A DNA stretch of 64,000 bases, from NCBI RefSeq assembly GCF_033568475.1, contig NC_133123.1, positions 159,789,753 through 159,853,752 on the forward strand, written 5' to 3'. How positions within the stretch are numbered: the first letter of the stretch is position 1; each line of letters opens with the position of its first letter. The position numbers and the translations under genes are program-made. Positions 1 through 11,215 of the stretch are shown one piece after another. Under the pieces are notes generated by a model, which did no database searches, had not been told where the DNA came from, and worked only from the letters and a program-made list of their open reading frames with translations. Source of the DNA: Henckelia pumila. Lineage: Eukaryota; Streptophyta; Magnoliopsida; Lamiales; Gesneriaceae.

Positions 1-45
1 TCAATTTTGTCTAATATTAAGTTAAGTAAGGAGTGTGAGTGTTAT

Positions 46-861
46 TGTTAGGAATTCAAGATCTAAGTTTCGGTGTTTGAAAAATTACCTAAGTCATCAA
101 TTGAAAAAGCAAAGGCAGAAGAAGCAAGGAGCAGATCAATTGAAGAAGAAAAGGCAGAAGAAACAAGGAGCAGATCAATTGATGATTAGCTCAACAACCA
201 AGGAGCTTTTGTGCTAAAACACAAAAGACATTAAATGAATATTTGAACGTTGCCAACAAATAATCAGAAAGTCAATATCTGAGAGCAATTTAAGGATACT
301 TGTTGGACATCTTAATGGATACTTTCTGGAGGCTATAAATACAAGAGACAAGTAAGAAAAAAAAAGAGAGAGCTACAGAATGAGAAGAGAATACACGATC
401 AGAAATATCGAGTTGTAAGATTATATCAGATCAGTTGAGTGTTCTATAAAACACTATCTTTGTAACAAGAAACAGTCAAGGGCTGTGTTCTTGAGTGTCT
501 AGGAGTTCTGAGATAGGCAGAGGTGTAAGTCCAATCTTGGATTGGATCTGTGCAAATTTCTTATATAAGATCAAGTCTTCTAGAAGAGAGTGAATCCTTC
601 CGAGGTGGAAGAAGGGGTGACGTAGGAGATTGAGCTCCGAACATCCAAAAACAATGCACTGTGTTATTTCCCTTCTGCCTAACACGTTCACTCACTTCAC
701 AAATTTATCCAATCCATTTGAAGAGTGTTCGATCTGTTAGTCAATCTCTTCCGCACTGATTTAAGTTGGTTGATTAACATAAACACACGAGAAAGACAAG
801 AGTTCATTTACTAACCCATCTGAACTCCATATAACTGAGAAAGACATTTTCGATCCTATCA
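46..861 (+). repeat. 5' LTR of the Copia-like element
   Basis: Starts TGTTAGGAATTC and ends GATCCTATCA. A TATAAATA promoter box is at 334-341. Near its start it holds a short purine-rich unit of about 39 bp (ending AGCAGATCAATTG) present twice in tandem, also seen in the 3' LTR. Confidence 0.93.
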
Positions 862-863
862 AG

Positions 864-875
864 TGGTATCAGAGC
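864..875 (+). other. Primer binding site, initiator-Met tRNA type
   Basis: TGGTATCAGAGC begins two bases after the 5' LTR. This is the usual plant Copia primer site, complementary to the 3' end of initiator methionine tRNA. Confidence 0.9.
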
Positions 876-906
876 GAGGTACTTTCTCGTCTCTGAACAT
901 ATTCAA

Positions 907-2139
907 ATGGCCGCATTTAGTGAGATTGCTAAAAGCTTCTGGTACACCACCATGGACAACTGTACTGCCAAAACTATTGAGACATGATCCACTGCTAAAG
1001 ATCTTTGGCAGCAGTTGATCAAGCTTGGAGTAGATGAGGAGACTGAGCAGATTAGGAGTCCACTGAATGAAGATCTTAAAGAACTCTCCTTCTCAGACAG
1101 TTCCAGATCAAATGATGAAGAGAGCACAAGTCAACCAATTCATCCATCTGACTTACTTGAACGTTTCTCAACTGAACCAATCGCTTTTATTGAGGAATCT
1201 TGCCATTCAGTTAGCTCATCAAGCTCTGATGATTATGAAGATAGCTGCCTCATGGCCAAAAGTGACCAACCATCTATCAGCAATCAATCATCAGATCAAC
1301 TCTTCTCCAGTGAACAGGTATTTGATTTCAACTCAGATGAATTTGCACAAGAAGATTTAGCAAATGCATTACATGACATGAGTAATGAGTATCAACGACT
1401 GTGCTTAGCATTTGAGGAAGTTAAGGCCAAGCAAAATGATCTGTCGGACTGCTCAACTGAACCCAATTGGGAAACATCATTTGAGAAAATCAGTCTAGAA
1501 GCAGAGATTGCCAAGCTTAAGACTGAAAATGATAAGCTACAAGTTGAAAGTCAGCGGTTAAGATCAGAAAATTTAAGACTGACTGAGCTGACCATCACCT
1601 GGAATAAGTCATCAGCATTGTTAACTGAGATGCAAGAGTCACAAAAATATTTTGGAGACAAGACAGGTCTCGGATTTAGTGACAAGGACTGCAAACAAGC
1701 TGAGCCAATTACTCAATCCTGTCTGGACAAGAACACTTCAAATTATGTGAAATTTGTCAAGTCCAGCACAATATATGAAAATATAGAACCTGATAATCAT
1801 TTCAGTTCATCTATATCTCAACCAAAAACTCTTTACAATCGAGGATTGGGATATGTGGAACCAGAGAGTTCTAACTCAAGCCGGATCAAAAATAGACCAG
1901 TTCGTTCTGGATATAGTCAAGCAAGACAAGACTCTATGAAGGTACAACATAGACCACCTTATTTCAAAAATAGATCCGTTCAAAAGAGATATTGGAGGCC
2001 TAACATGTACAATCAATCTAGACAGACATATCCAATGCACACACGACACAATGCATATCATATTTATCATTTATATCACCAGAACACACATCACAATGTA
2101 CAAGAAAGCATATTTTTAATTGTGTCCCTAAAGGACTAA
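907..2139 (+). pseudogene. Copia gag-like protein remnant, fused and without pol
   Basis: An ATG at 907 opens a frame that reads a short gag N-terminus (residues such as STAKDLWQQLIKL after an in-frame TGA at 985-987), then continues in the same frame to 2139. The later part is Ser/Glu-rich, has a coiled-coil stretch with repeated KLKTEN/RLRSENLRL heptads around 1510-1600, then a motif like WNKSSALLTEMQ..GLGFSD found in gag polyproteins of asterid Copia elements, and ends in a basic, Tyr/His/Asn-rich tail. No CCHC zinc knuckle is visible. Just after the stop, remnants resembling the GPxKIWVPK gag-pol spacer (2140-2175) suggest the rest of pol was deleted. The gag N-terminus appears joined directly to a downstream gag segment, so this is a deletion derivative. 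Confidence 0.7.
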
Positions 2140-3860
2140 TCCATCGAGGACCCACATAAGATATGGGTACCATAGCATATTTTTAATTGTGTTTGCAGGT
2201 GACAAGTACTGAGAAGAATTGAGAAAGGAATTACAGTAAAGAAAACTTCAGAAAATTACTGAGAATGTTAGAGACAACAAAATCCAATCTTTACCGTTCA
2301 TAATGAATTTAAGATGTTTTAAATCTGCTGTCCAAATTTCAACTTGATCCGACGGCTAGATTAAAAGATATGATTTTTTGAAAATTGTCGCTCAACATAA
2401 CAAGAAAGTAGCGCCCCTTGCTAGCGCGATAGCGCCCCTTGATAGCGCTTTTAGCTCCCCTCAATAGCACGATAGCCCTACTAGTACCCCTTAGAAGCGC
2501 AATAGAGCTCCTAACGCTCTTTGGAAGCGCGACAGCGCTTCAGTAGCGCTCCTCCAAAGCGCGATAGCGCTGTTGCTACGAAGAGCATGCGAGCCCGCAC
2601 CAATCTTGGAAACTAGATGAAGAACTGTGAAAAATAAAAGCTCGATGGGATTTCATCTACATATAAAAGAGATTTTGAAGATCACAAGAACACACCACAC
2701 AACACAAAATCTGGAGAGAAACGCAATAGATTGAGGGGGAATGAAGATTCTCTTGGCATCTTAATTGAAGAAGAAAGCAGATCAGTCAAGAAGAAGAATA
2801 GAAGAACTGAGCAAAGCAGATCAATGTATCCAACAGAAACAAGATCAACTTGGAGGTAACATATCAACTCAAAGATACAGAGCAAGAGATAAGAATCCAG
2901 ATAAGATTGGAGCAGATCAAATAACTTAAGCTGGCGCAGTTCAGTAAATCGATCACATCTCATAGCTCGGTGATCCAAATGACTTGAGACCAAAATGGTT
3001 GGAAAGCTTACTCAAATATATACAAGTAATAAAGAGACCAGATGAGTTAATTCGGACGTTATCAAGGCAAAAATTTGGTCGCAACATTGATCTGGATGCA
3101 AACCAGATCAAAGTTACAACAACTAGATCAAACAGACTAGCTCTGGTATTTTGGCCATAACTTACAGCTCGCTTATCCAAACGGGATGATTTAGTATTCG
3201 TTACGAATCTAAGACAATGATCTACAAATAATCTTCAAGAAGTTCAATCTGAATCGGAGTGTAAGAAGAAGATAAAGCATGATGAATTTTCGAGATCTGC
3301 ACAGAAGTTCTGCAGAACAAAATTTCTGACACAGCTTAGTATTTCGAGTATATATCTCACATACGAACTCAAAATCGAGCGATTCTTGATTTCGTGGAAA
3401 GCCAAGGGAAAGAGCTACAACTTTCATGTTTATCATTTTGCCCAGAAAACAGTGAATCAAGATATATAAGCAAGTGAAAAGATCAGATTGAATCATAAAC
3501 GAACCAAATCAATTGGAATGATGCAGATCAACTAAGAGGCTAGATCAACTATGAACCAGAACAGATCAAAGCTCGACGAGATCAAAGTCGGACCAAACCA
3601 GATCAAAGCTTCACCAGACTAGATGAGTTTGACCATATCAATGTCAGATCAAATCAGATTGGACCAGACCAGACAAATCAAACAACCAGATCAATCAATT
3701 CATCCAAATGAACACTTCATTTGGAATCACCTTTTAAGGGGGAACAAATTAAAAGAAATTAAGAGCAGATAGAACGACTAAAAAGGAAAATATCATCAGT
3801 TGATGCGATTGTCAAAAAGAGGGAAAATGACAGATAAATTTCTTACTTTTATCAAACACC
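2140..3860 (+). other. Non-coding internal region of the Copia-like element
   Basis: There is no pol coding sequence. A 19-bp direct repeat (AGCATATTTTTAATTGTGT) appears near 2107 and 2174. The part from about 3480 to 3720 is rich in repeated AGATCAA words (for example CCAGATCAAAGCT), giving a low-complexity tract. Reading frames here on the minus strand show no recognisable domain. Confidence 0.6.
2406..2575 (+). repeat. AGCGC-rich degenerate repeat cluster
   Basis: About a dozen copies of AGCGC, many as the palindrome AGCGCT or as GCGCGATAGCGC, lie within 170 bp. The tract is clearly more GC-rich than its AT-rich surroundings, and the spacing is irregular. Confidence 0.7.
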
Positions 3861-3873
3861 AAAAAGGGGGAAA
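3861..3873 (+). other. Polypurine tract of the Copia-like element
   Basis: AAAAAGGGGGAAA ends directly before the 3' LTR, the expected position for plus-strand DNA priming. Confidence 0.85.
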
Positions 3874-3874
3874 T

Positions 3875-4693
3875 TGTTAGGAATTCAAGATCTAAGTTTC
3901 GGTGTTTGAAAAATTACCTAAGTCATCAATTGAAGAAGAAAAGGCAAAAGAAGCAAGGAGCAGATCAATTGAAGAAGAAAAGGCAGAAGAAACAAGGAGC
4001 AGATCAATTGAAGATTAGCTCAACAACCAAGGAGCTTTTGTGCTAAAACACAAAAGGCATTAAATGAATATTTGAACGTTGCCAACAAATAATCAGAAAG
4101 TCAATATCTGAGAGCAATTTAAGGATACTTGTTGGACATCTTAACGGATACTTTCTGGAGGCTATAAATACAAGAGACAAGCAAGAAAAAAAAAAGAAAG
4201 AGCTACAGAAAGAGAAGAGAATACACGATCAGAAATATCAAGTTGTAAGATTATATCAGATCAGTTGAGTGTTCTATAAAACACTACCTTTGTAACAAGA
4301 AACAATCAAGGGCTGTGTTCTTGAGTGTCTAGGAGTTCTGAGATAGGCAGAGGTGTAAGTCCAATCTTACATTGGATCTGTGCAAATTTCTTGTATAAGA
4401 TCAAAGTCTTCTAGAAGAGATTGAATCCTTCCGAGGTGGAAGAAGGGGGTGACGTAGGAGATTGAGCTTCGAAAATTCAGAAACAATGCACTGTGTTATT
4501 TCCCTTCTGCCTAACACGTTCACTCACTTCACAAATTTATCCAATCCATTTGAAGAGTGTTCGATCTGTTAATCAATCTCTTCCGCACTGATTTAAGTTG
4601 GTTGATTAACATAGACACACGAGAAAGACAAAAATTCATTTACTAACCCATCTGAACTCCATATAACTGAGAAAGACATTTTCGATCCTATCA
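3875..4693 (+). repeat. 3' LTR of the Copia-like element
   Basis: Near-identical copy of 46-861, with TATAAATA at 4163-4170. It ends CCTATCA and is followed by the target duplication GTTAT. Confidence 0.93.
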
Positions 4694-4779
4694 GTTATTG
4701 ACATTTTTTGGAGTATAATAACACACTCATTTGATTTATTGTATGTGTTAAATTTTTATTTATCTAATCTAATATGTCT

Positions 4780-5975
4780 TAAAAAAAAAAAGTTTAATTG
4801 TGTATTATCTATATTGTCCTTCGGTTTATTTTATAATTTCTTAAAATTAGTCTTCTATTTGCATTTCCTTGATTTATTGTGTGTGTTATATTTTTATTGA
4901 AGTGTTTAATTTTTTTTCTCCAAATGGTTAAAATGGATGACATAAACATATTTCGAGGTTCAAAAATGGAAAATTTTTTGGATAGTAAAACGTCGATGTA
5001 TTTGTTATGACTAATCTTTTATTCTCAATATTATGCGAATTTTCTAATGTATCTTACAAATGAAGAGTTTAATTATGTATTTTTATATTGTCATTGGGTT
5101 TAATTTATTGTCTTAAATTAGTCTTCTAATATATCTTAAAATGACAGAGTTTAATTGTGTATCGTTATTGTTGTCTATATTCTACTTGGGTTTATTTTAT
5201 TGATTTAAATTAGTCTTTGATTTGCATTTGATTTATTGTGTGTGTTAAATTTTTTTTAAGTGTTTAATTTTTTTCTCGAAATGGCGAAAATGGATGACAT
5301 CAACATATTTCGAAGTTCAAGAATAGAGAATTTTTTGGACAATATATAAAATGTCGACGTATTTGTTATAAATTATCTTTTATTCTCAATAAATGTGTTA
5401 TATTTACTAATTTTATAATATATATCTTAAAAATAAAGAGTTTAATTGTGTATTGTCGATATTGTCCTTGAGTTTAATTTATTTCCTTAAATTAGTCTTC
5501 AATTTGCATTTAATTTATTGTACATATGTGTTAAATAAAAATTAAAGTGTTTAATTTGTTTTCTCCAAATGGCAAAAATGGATGACATCAACATATTTCG
5601 AGGTCAAGAATAGATATTTTGTTGGACAACCAAACGTCGACGTATTTGTTATTACTAATATTTTATTCTCAATATTATGTGTTATATATAATAATTTTAG
5701 AATATATCTTAAAAATGAAAAGTTTAATTGTGTATTGTTTATATAGTCATTGAGTTTAATTTATTTCTTTAAATTAGTTTTCATTTTGCATTTGATTTAT
5801 TATGTATGTTAAATTTTTGTTTAAGTGTTTAATTTATTTCTCCAAATGACGAAAATGGATGACATCAACATATTTCGAGGTTCAAGAATTGAGAATTTGT
5901 TGGACATTAAAACATCGACGTATTTATTATGAATAATCTTTTATTTTAATATTATGTGTTATAAATAATAATTTT
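4780..5975 (+). repeat. Diverged tandem repeat, about four units of ~280-350 bp
   Basis: Each unit starts near AGTTTAATTGTGTATTGT, passes a TTTGATTTATTGTGTGTGTT segment and a core around ggatgacatcaacatatttc (near 4933, 5291, 5580 and 5855), and ends with CGTCGACGTATTTGTTAT and TTTTATTCTCAATATTATGTG. The core is better conserved than the AT-rich flanks. No coding potential is seen. The array may be the inside of the Helitron that ends at 6492, but its 5' end was not identified. Confidence 0.75.
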
Positions 5976-6105
5976 CAATTTGTGTGAAATTAAGTTTTTG
6001 TTTTGATTTTCGTGTCTATGGTTGATATTCTCATTTATATTATGTGTTTTTTTATACTTGTAACTTTTTTTTTGTTAACTTTTCAAAGAGATTATATCAA
6101 AATGG

Positions 6106-6230
6106 TCTATAAATCAGGGATCCTGGTACTTAGATTTTAATATTCATATTATATATGTGAATCAAAAAATATTTTACCTTTGAAAAATTTGAATATTAAA
6201 ATCTAATTACCCGGATCTCTGATTTATAGA
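6106..6230. repeat. Inverted-repeat hairpin (MITE-like)
   Basis: Arms 6106-6146 and 6190-6230 are 41 bp, matching at about 38 positions as reverse complements, with a 43-bp AT-rich loop. No clear target duplication was found. Confidence 0.75.
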
Positions 6231-6259
6231 GAGAGTTTTTTTCAGCTTCCCACCTATCA

Positions 6260-6376
6260 TGCCCACTACCATGCCCACCTATGATGTGACAATATTTTAT
6301 TGGATGTGATAAAGATTTCGTAAATTGTAAGTCCAATAAAATAGTGTCACATCTTTGGTGTGCATGGTAGTGGGCA
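6260..6376. mobile_element. Short foldback/MITE with ~45-bp arms
   Basis: Left arm TGCCCACTACCATGCCCACC (6260 on) pairs with the right arm ending GGTAGTGGGCA (6376); the arms meet across a 27-bp loop after TTTTATTGGA. The arms are GC-richer than their surroundings. It lies 29 bp from the previous hairpin. Superfamily not assigned. Confidence 0.7.
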
Positions 6377-6464
6377 AAGAAACTATATATATATATATAT
6401 ATTGAAAAAAAAATATTTTATGTTCTTTATATTCTTGTAAATTCTATCTTACAATATCGTATAT

Positions 6465-6492
6465 CACGTGTAACGCACGTTAAACTTACTAG
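6465..6492 (+). mobile_element. Helitron 3' terminus (non-autonomous or truncated element)
   Basis: A short hairpin (ACGTG, loop TAACG, CACGT at 6466-6480) is followed by AT-rich bases and CTAG (6489-6492), then T. This is the standard Helitron 3' end, and the loop resembles that of the better supported end at 48770 (GTGCAACGCAC). The element would extend leftwards; its 5' TC end was not found. Confidence 0.65.
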
Positions 6493-6577
6493 TTTTTTAA
6501 AAAATGATAGTTTTTTAAAAAAGTTTTTATTTGATTTTTAGTGTATTAATTAACTTTAAAAAATAGTCATTTTTTAA

Positions 6578-6710
6578 GGGAAAATTGGGAAAAAATCCCC
6601 ATTCACAAACAAAACTTGTCAATCAGTCCCTGGGTCAGATATTTTTCATTTGAACTACCTGACACAAGCAAAAATTTATTTTGCACTCCCTAATCTAATA
6701 TCCTACACGA
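6578..6710 (+). repeat. Left TIR of the MULE
   Basis: Reverse-complement match, with many substitutions, to about 13235-13364. Confidence 0.7.
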
Positions 6711-6729
6711 TTCCTTTCGTATACCTGGT

Positions 6730-8370
6730 TGTGGCCTTGCTTCTCCCCCCTTAACCTTGCCCATATTTCTCCCTCCTCTATCGTCACTCTTCTCGGCCGA
6801 AACCAAAATTCCATCGAAAAATCGCAAATCACCGAATCGCGTTGCTACAGTGTTATCCTTCATTCTCCATATTTTTTTCTTTTTTCTTCACCGCTCCTCT
6901 CGGCTCTTGAAGAAGACCCTTCAAAAAAATTGCAGAGGTTTTAACGGCATAGTAGAGGGGACTGTAGGGAAAAATAGATCGAGAACAAAATTAGTAGGTT
7001 GAGTTCAAGATTGGAATCTTTAAGATTGGAAAAAGTGGATATGATCCTGCGGGTGTCGGAGAAGAGAGGCAGAGTGGTGCCCGCGAAGTTTCTGGATCAG
7101 AAAAAATTGTTCTTGTTAAGAAGATAGAAGAGAAAAAAATGATGGATGATATTTCATCAAAATCGAGAATTCAATGAAGAGGGGTTAGTTTGGGGCCATA
7201 AACAAATTGTGCAGAGTTCGAAGGGGATGAGCATGGGGCCTTCCTAAATTTTCGGAGAAATAAAACCAAAGCTATCGGGCAAGCAAGAGATGATCACCCC
7301 TGCTCCGAGCAGAAGAAAATCTTGTGTCTCCACCTTGGCCGATCACGCAAGAGATGATCCCTCTTCCCTGGCAAGGTTTAGTTTTTAATCTTTTTGTGTC
7401 TCTACTTGTTGTTCGATTTTCCACAAGTTTCTGTTCGATTTGTTGAATTAAATTTTTTGCTGCTAGTTTATTTTGAGTTGCCTCTACCTGTTTGATTTTT
7501 TTTGGGTTTTACTTCATTTTGTGGGTGATTTTGTGTGTGTATTGTTGTTGATTACATCCTCTGTTGTGATTATTTGTGCTGAATTTTCATTGTTTCGATC
7601 TCTACACTCAATTATTCAATGTATTGAGTAGAATATGTAGTGTAAGTTTTTAAAAGTATTAACATAGTACATGATTACAATGAGATGCCGCCCAAATTTT
7701 TAGGCTTCTTGCCACATTATTTTCTTGAGACATCAAGTGAAATTCCTTAAAAATAATGGATGTTTTATATAGTTCTATCTCTATTAAATCTGGAGTAGAT
7801 TTCTCAAAGTTTGAATAGTTGTAATGTTTATTTGCTGCCAAGTTTTTTTTATAGTTTTTTATAGGGTAACTCTATTATGTGTTTAGATAAGTTTTTATGA
7901 TATCACATATCTCTAATTTTCATCCACAACCACCTCACGTGTTGGTTATGACAGATGAGATGAGGAGAGCAACTAATTTTTTGATTAATTTTGATTAGTT
8001 CAATTTGTATGATACCCCATGATGATGATGATGTCTCAAACATGATTCAACTGTACATCGTCCGATATTGAAAATAATTGATATGCGGGATTTGAGAAGA
8101 AGCAAACAAATAAGAAATAAAAATATGCTGAAAAGCAATTCTGTTGAATTTTTCCCCTTAAACTGAATTGGAGTAGTGATATTGTTTTTCAATTTTCATA
8201 ATACATATATGATTTTATTTAAACTGTGATGATATTTTTTCGACACGTGCTGATTTTGTTTAAATTATGCTGATTTTGAAGCAGTGCATGAGAATCCGAT
8301 GAAATCTATTAAATTATGTTGCTTTTTGTTATGACTTTATGACACACTGCTTTATTTATTTTTTATTAGA
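6730..8370 (+). other. Transcript-like 5' region in the MULE left half, product unknown
   Basis: A pyrimidine-rich, GC-elevated stretch at 6730-6930 looks like the 5' UTR of a plant transcript. It contains two overlapping short frames of 71 and 81 codons with no recognised domain. From about 7380 the sequence becomes T-rich and intron-like after a GGCAAG/GTTTAG junction. It may be the first exon and intron of a captured or mudrB-like gene. The product could not be identified. Confidence 0.35.
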
Positions 8371-8491
8371 AATGGTTCAAAAACTAGTAGGATCTGAGGT
8401 GAAAGCTAGTATCCAGAGGCCGTATGAGGCACCAAGTCGTAGCTCTGCTCCAATATTTCGCGAAGGACTAAGGAAAATGGGAATGAAGTGA
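8371..8491 (+). CDS. Putative last exon of an unidentified plus-strand MULE gene
   Basis: After a T-rich stretch ending TTTTTATTAG (possible 3' splice site), a frame starting ATGGTTCAAAAACTAG at 8373 reads about 39 residues, ending with SSAPIFREGLRKMGMK and a TGA at 8489-8491. Base composition is less AT-rich than the flanks. There is no domain match I recognise. It could instead be a tiny independent frame; support is weak. Confidence 0.3.
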
Positions 8492-8549
8492 AGAATTTTG
8501 TTAGTGTATTTTGTACTGTACTTTAATCGGATGGATAACTAAGTTGTTG

Positions 8550-8735
8550 AAGTTTGTAATGTATTTTGGTAGAATTGATGTTTAATTTCTATTTATAACT
8601 ATGTTGATGAAGGTGGTACTGTATTTTGGTGAAATGGATGTTTAATTTATATTTATAACTATGTTGATGAAGTTTGATGTTTAATTTTGGTAGAGTGGAT
8701 GTTTAATTTTTGTAGACTGGATGTTTAATTCTCAT
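8550..8735 (+). repeat. Short tandem repeats, unit ~60 bp, with GGATGTTTAATTT
   Basis: The phrase TATTTTGGTAGAATTGATG / TTTAATTTCTATTTATAACTATGTTGATGAAG occurs twice in full, then in shortened copies up to 8735. No coding role is seen. Confidence 0.65.
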
Positions 8736-8736
8736 A

Positions 8737-9010
8737 CCACAATTAGACGTATTGTTATACTTCATTTTTAAGCAAATGTACTACGTATCGTTATAAATGG
8801 TATTACGTTTCTGACCAAGCACCAAAACCAATGTAAAACATGTATGAAAGATGTATCAAATTTAACAAATTCTCATACCACAATTAAACGTTATTATACT
8901 TCATTTTCAAGCAAAAGTACTACGTATAGTTACAAATGGTACCACGTTTCTGATCACGCACCAATACCACAATGTAAAACATGCATGGAAGATGTACCAA
9001 ATTTAACAAA
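8737..9010 (+). repeat. ~140-bp tandem repeat family 1, plus orientation, ~2 units
   Basis: Units run from ATACCACAATTAGACGT through TTCAAGCAAAAGTACTACGT and GTAAAACATGTATG to AAATTTAACAAATTCTC. The same family is present in opposite orientation at 10330-11215, so the two arrays form a large imperfect inverted repeat inside the MULE. Confidence 0.8.
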
Positions 9011-9011
9011 T

Positions 9012-9660
9012 TCCACATTAGTACTACATAACAATGTAATTGATACTGAACATACGTGAAATATCCAAGATCATGAAGTTTTACATATATGTATATGATA
9101 CCATATTTTAACTATATTTGTACTGCGAATAGTCTTAACTGTGACGCATGTTACCACATTAATACCACATAATAATGCAACTGGTACTGAATATGTGAAA
9201 GAACCAAGATCATAATTATACACATATATGTATATGATATCATATTTTAACTATATTAGTACCGCAAGTAATCTGAATTGTACCACATTTTGCAACATTA
9301 GTACTACATAACACTGCAATTGGTATTGAAAATATGTGAACATATCAATATCATGATGTAACACATGTATGTATACAATAAAATATTTAAATATATTAGT
9401 ACTAATCGTAGTCGTAATTGTACATGTTTCCACAGTAGTACTACGTAACAATGAAACTGGTACTAAATATACGTGAAATAGTCAAGATCATGATGTTAAA
9501 TATATATGTATATAATACCATGTTTTACATATAGTTTTAATTGTACCACAGTTTGCCACATTAGTACGACATAACAATGTAACCGGTACTGAATATACAT
9601 TAAACAACCAAAACCATGATGTTACACATATATCATAAATATATAACCATATGTTTGAGT
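9012..9660 (+). repeat. ~139-bp tandem repeat family 2, five units
   Basis: The anchor ACATTAGTACTACATAACAAT recurs near 9014, 9153, 9293, 9432 and 9560, with spacing 139, 140, 139 and 128 bp. Each unit also carries CATATATGTATATGATACC and an ATTGTACCACA-like segment. The sequence is unrelated at first sight to family 1 although the period is nearly the same. Confidence 0.8.
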
Positions 9661-9919
9661 GTAAATATATGTTTTATATGTTTGAGATACTTATATGTCA
9701 TTAAATTAATGATCATAGAGGTTACATATACCTTAGATGTATAAACATATTTTTGAATGAGTTATATGTTAGTAATGAACTTAAATGGAAGATGTACTAA
9801 ATTTTCAAAGCAAATGTACTATGTATTCATACAAATGGTACTGCGTTTCTGACCACGACCAACACCATAATGTAAAGTGCATGATTATATATCATCAATG
9901 ATGAAATTGACACATGTTT

Positions 9920-10320
9920 ATGAATCCTAATGTCTAATTTTGGTAGCACATATGGTGATTAACAAACACATGCATGCATATGTATCAATTGTTTATGTTT
10001 GCAACATCTATGGTTAAAACAACTTTATCTATGTATCCAATGTCCTAATTTGTAACATCAATGGTGATTAAAATATTTTCACTCATAAAATGTCTAAATT
10101 TTTAGTATTAATCATGATTATAATATGTTTATGCATTCTAATGTCTAATTTAGTAGCATATATGGTGATTAACAAATACATGTATATGTATCTATTGTAT
10201 ATGTTTGTAACATCTATGATTAAAACAACTTTGTATATGCATCTAATGTCCTAATTTTGTATCATCCATGGTGATTAACACATGTTTACACATCAAATGT
10301 CTAATTTTGTAGTATAAATC
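9920..10320 (+). repeat. ~212-bp direct repeat, two units
   Basis: AATGTCTAATTTTGGTAGCA..ATGGTGATTAACAAA..AACATCTATGGTTAAAACAAC recurs from about 9928 and 10140. It is AT-rich and non-coding. Confidence 0.65.
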
Positions 10321-10329
10321 AAAATACTT

Positions 10330-11215
10330 TAGCTTGAAAATGAAGTGGTCAGCAACGCAGTACCATTTATATCTATACGTAGTACTTTAGCTAGCAAATA
10401 AAGTATAATAACGTCTAATTGTGTTATGAGAATGTATTAAATTTGGTACATCTTCCATACATGTTTTATATTGTGGTGTTGGTGCGTGGTCAGAAACACA
10501 GTATCATTTGTATTGATACATAGTACCTTTGCTTAAAAATGAAGTATAATAACGTCTAATTGTGGTATGAGAATTTGTTAAATTTGGTACATCTTTCATA
10601 CATATTTTACATTATGGTGTTGGTGCGTGGTCAGAAACGCAGTACCATTTATATCCATACGTAGTACTTTAGCTTGCAAATAAATTATAATAATATCAAA
10701 TTGTGGTATGAGATTTTGTTATATTTGGTACATCTTCCATACATTTTTACATTATGATGTTTGTGCGTGATCAGAAACACAATACAATTTGTAACAATGC
10801 GTAGTACTTTTGCTTGAAAATGAAGTATAATAATCTCTAATTGTGGTATGAGAATTTGTTAAATTTGGTACATCTTCTATACATATTTTACATTGTGGTG
10901 TTGGTGCGTGATAAAAAACGCAGTACCATTTGTAATAATACATAGTACTTTTTCTTGAACATGAAGTATAATAACGTCTAATTGTGGTATGAGAATTTGT
11001 TAAATTTGATATATCTTCCATACATGGTTTACATAGTGGTGTTGGTGGGTGATCAGAAATGCAGTACCATTTGTAACAATACGTAGTATTTTTTCTTGAA
11101 CATGAAGTATAATAACATCTTACATGGTTTACATTGTGATATTGGTGCGTGATCAGAAACGCAGTACCATTTGTAATGATGCGTAGTACATTTTTGCTTG
11201 AAAATGAAATTATAC
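10330..11215 (-). repeat. ~140-bp tandem repeat family 1, minus orientation, ~6 units
   Basis: The anchor GTGGTATGAGAATTTGTTAA recurs near 10423, 10562, 10703, 10843 and 10984 (spacing 139-141 bp), with truncated copies at each end. On the minus strand some 141-bp units keep one frame open for 179 codons with a 47-residue repeat, but this follows from the repeat length and is unlikely to be a protein gene. Confidence 0.85.

Larger units (their letters stand above)
46..4693 (+). mobile_element. Non-autonomous Copia-like LTR retrotransposon (complete, with TSD)
   Basis: The element is bounded by two direct repeats of 816 and 819 bp, each starting TG and ending CA. It is flanked by the perfect 5-bp target duplication GTTAT (41-45 and 4694-4698). 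A primer binding site follows the left LTR and a purine-rich tract precedes the right LTR, so orientation is plus. The 3-kb interior has a gag-like reading frame but no protease, integrase, reverse transcriptase or RNase H, so the element would need enzymes from a relative. Copia affiliation rests on the initiator-tRNA type primer site and on gag features; it is inferred. The LTRs differ by a few percent by eye, so the insertion is not very recent. Confidence 0.93.

Noticed and set aside
35-217. 60-codon Lys/Gln-rich frame at the window start
   Set aside because: It covers the tandem purine-rich repeat of the Copia-like 5' LTR and uses a GTG start; not a gene.
8737-11215. Repeated units considered as a CRISPR-like array
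   Set aside because: Units are directly abutting diverged repeats without constant repeat/variable spacer structure, and the DNA is from a plant nucleus.
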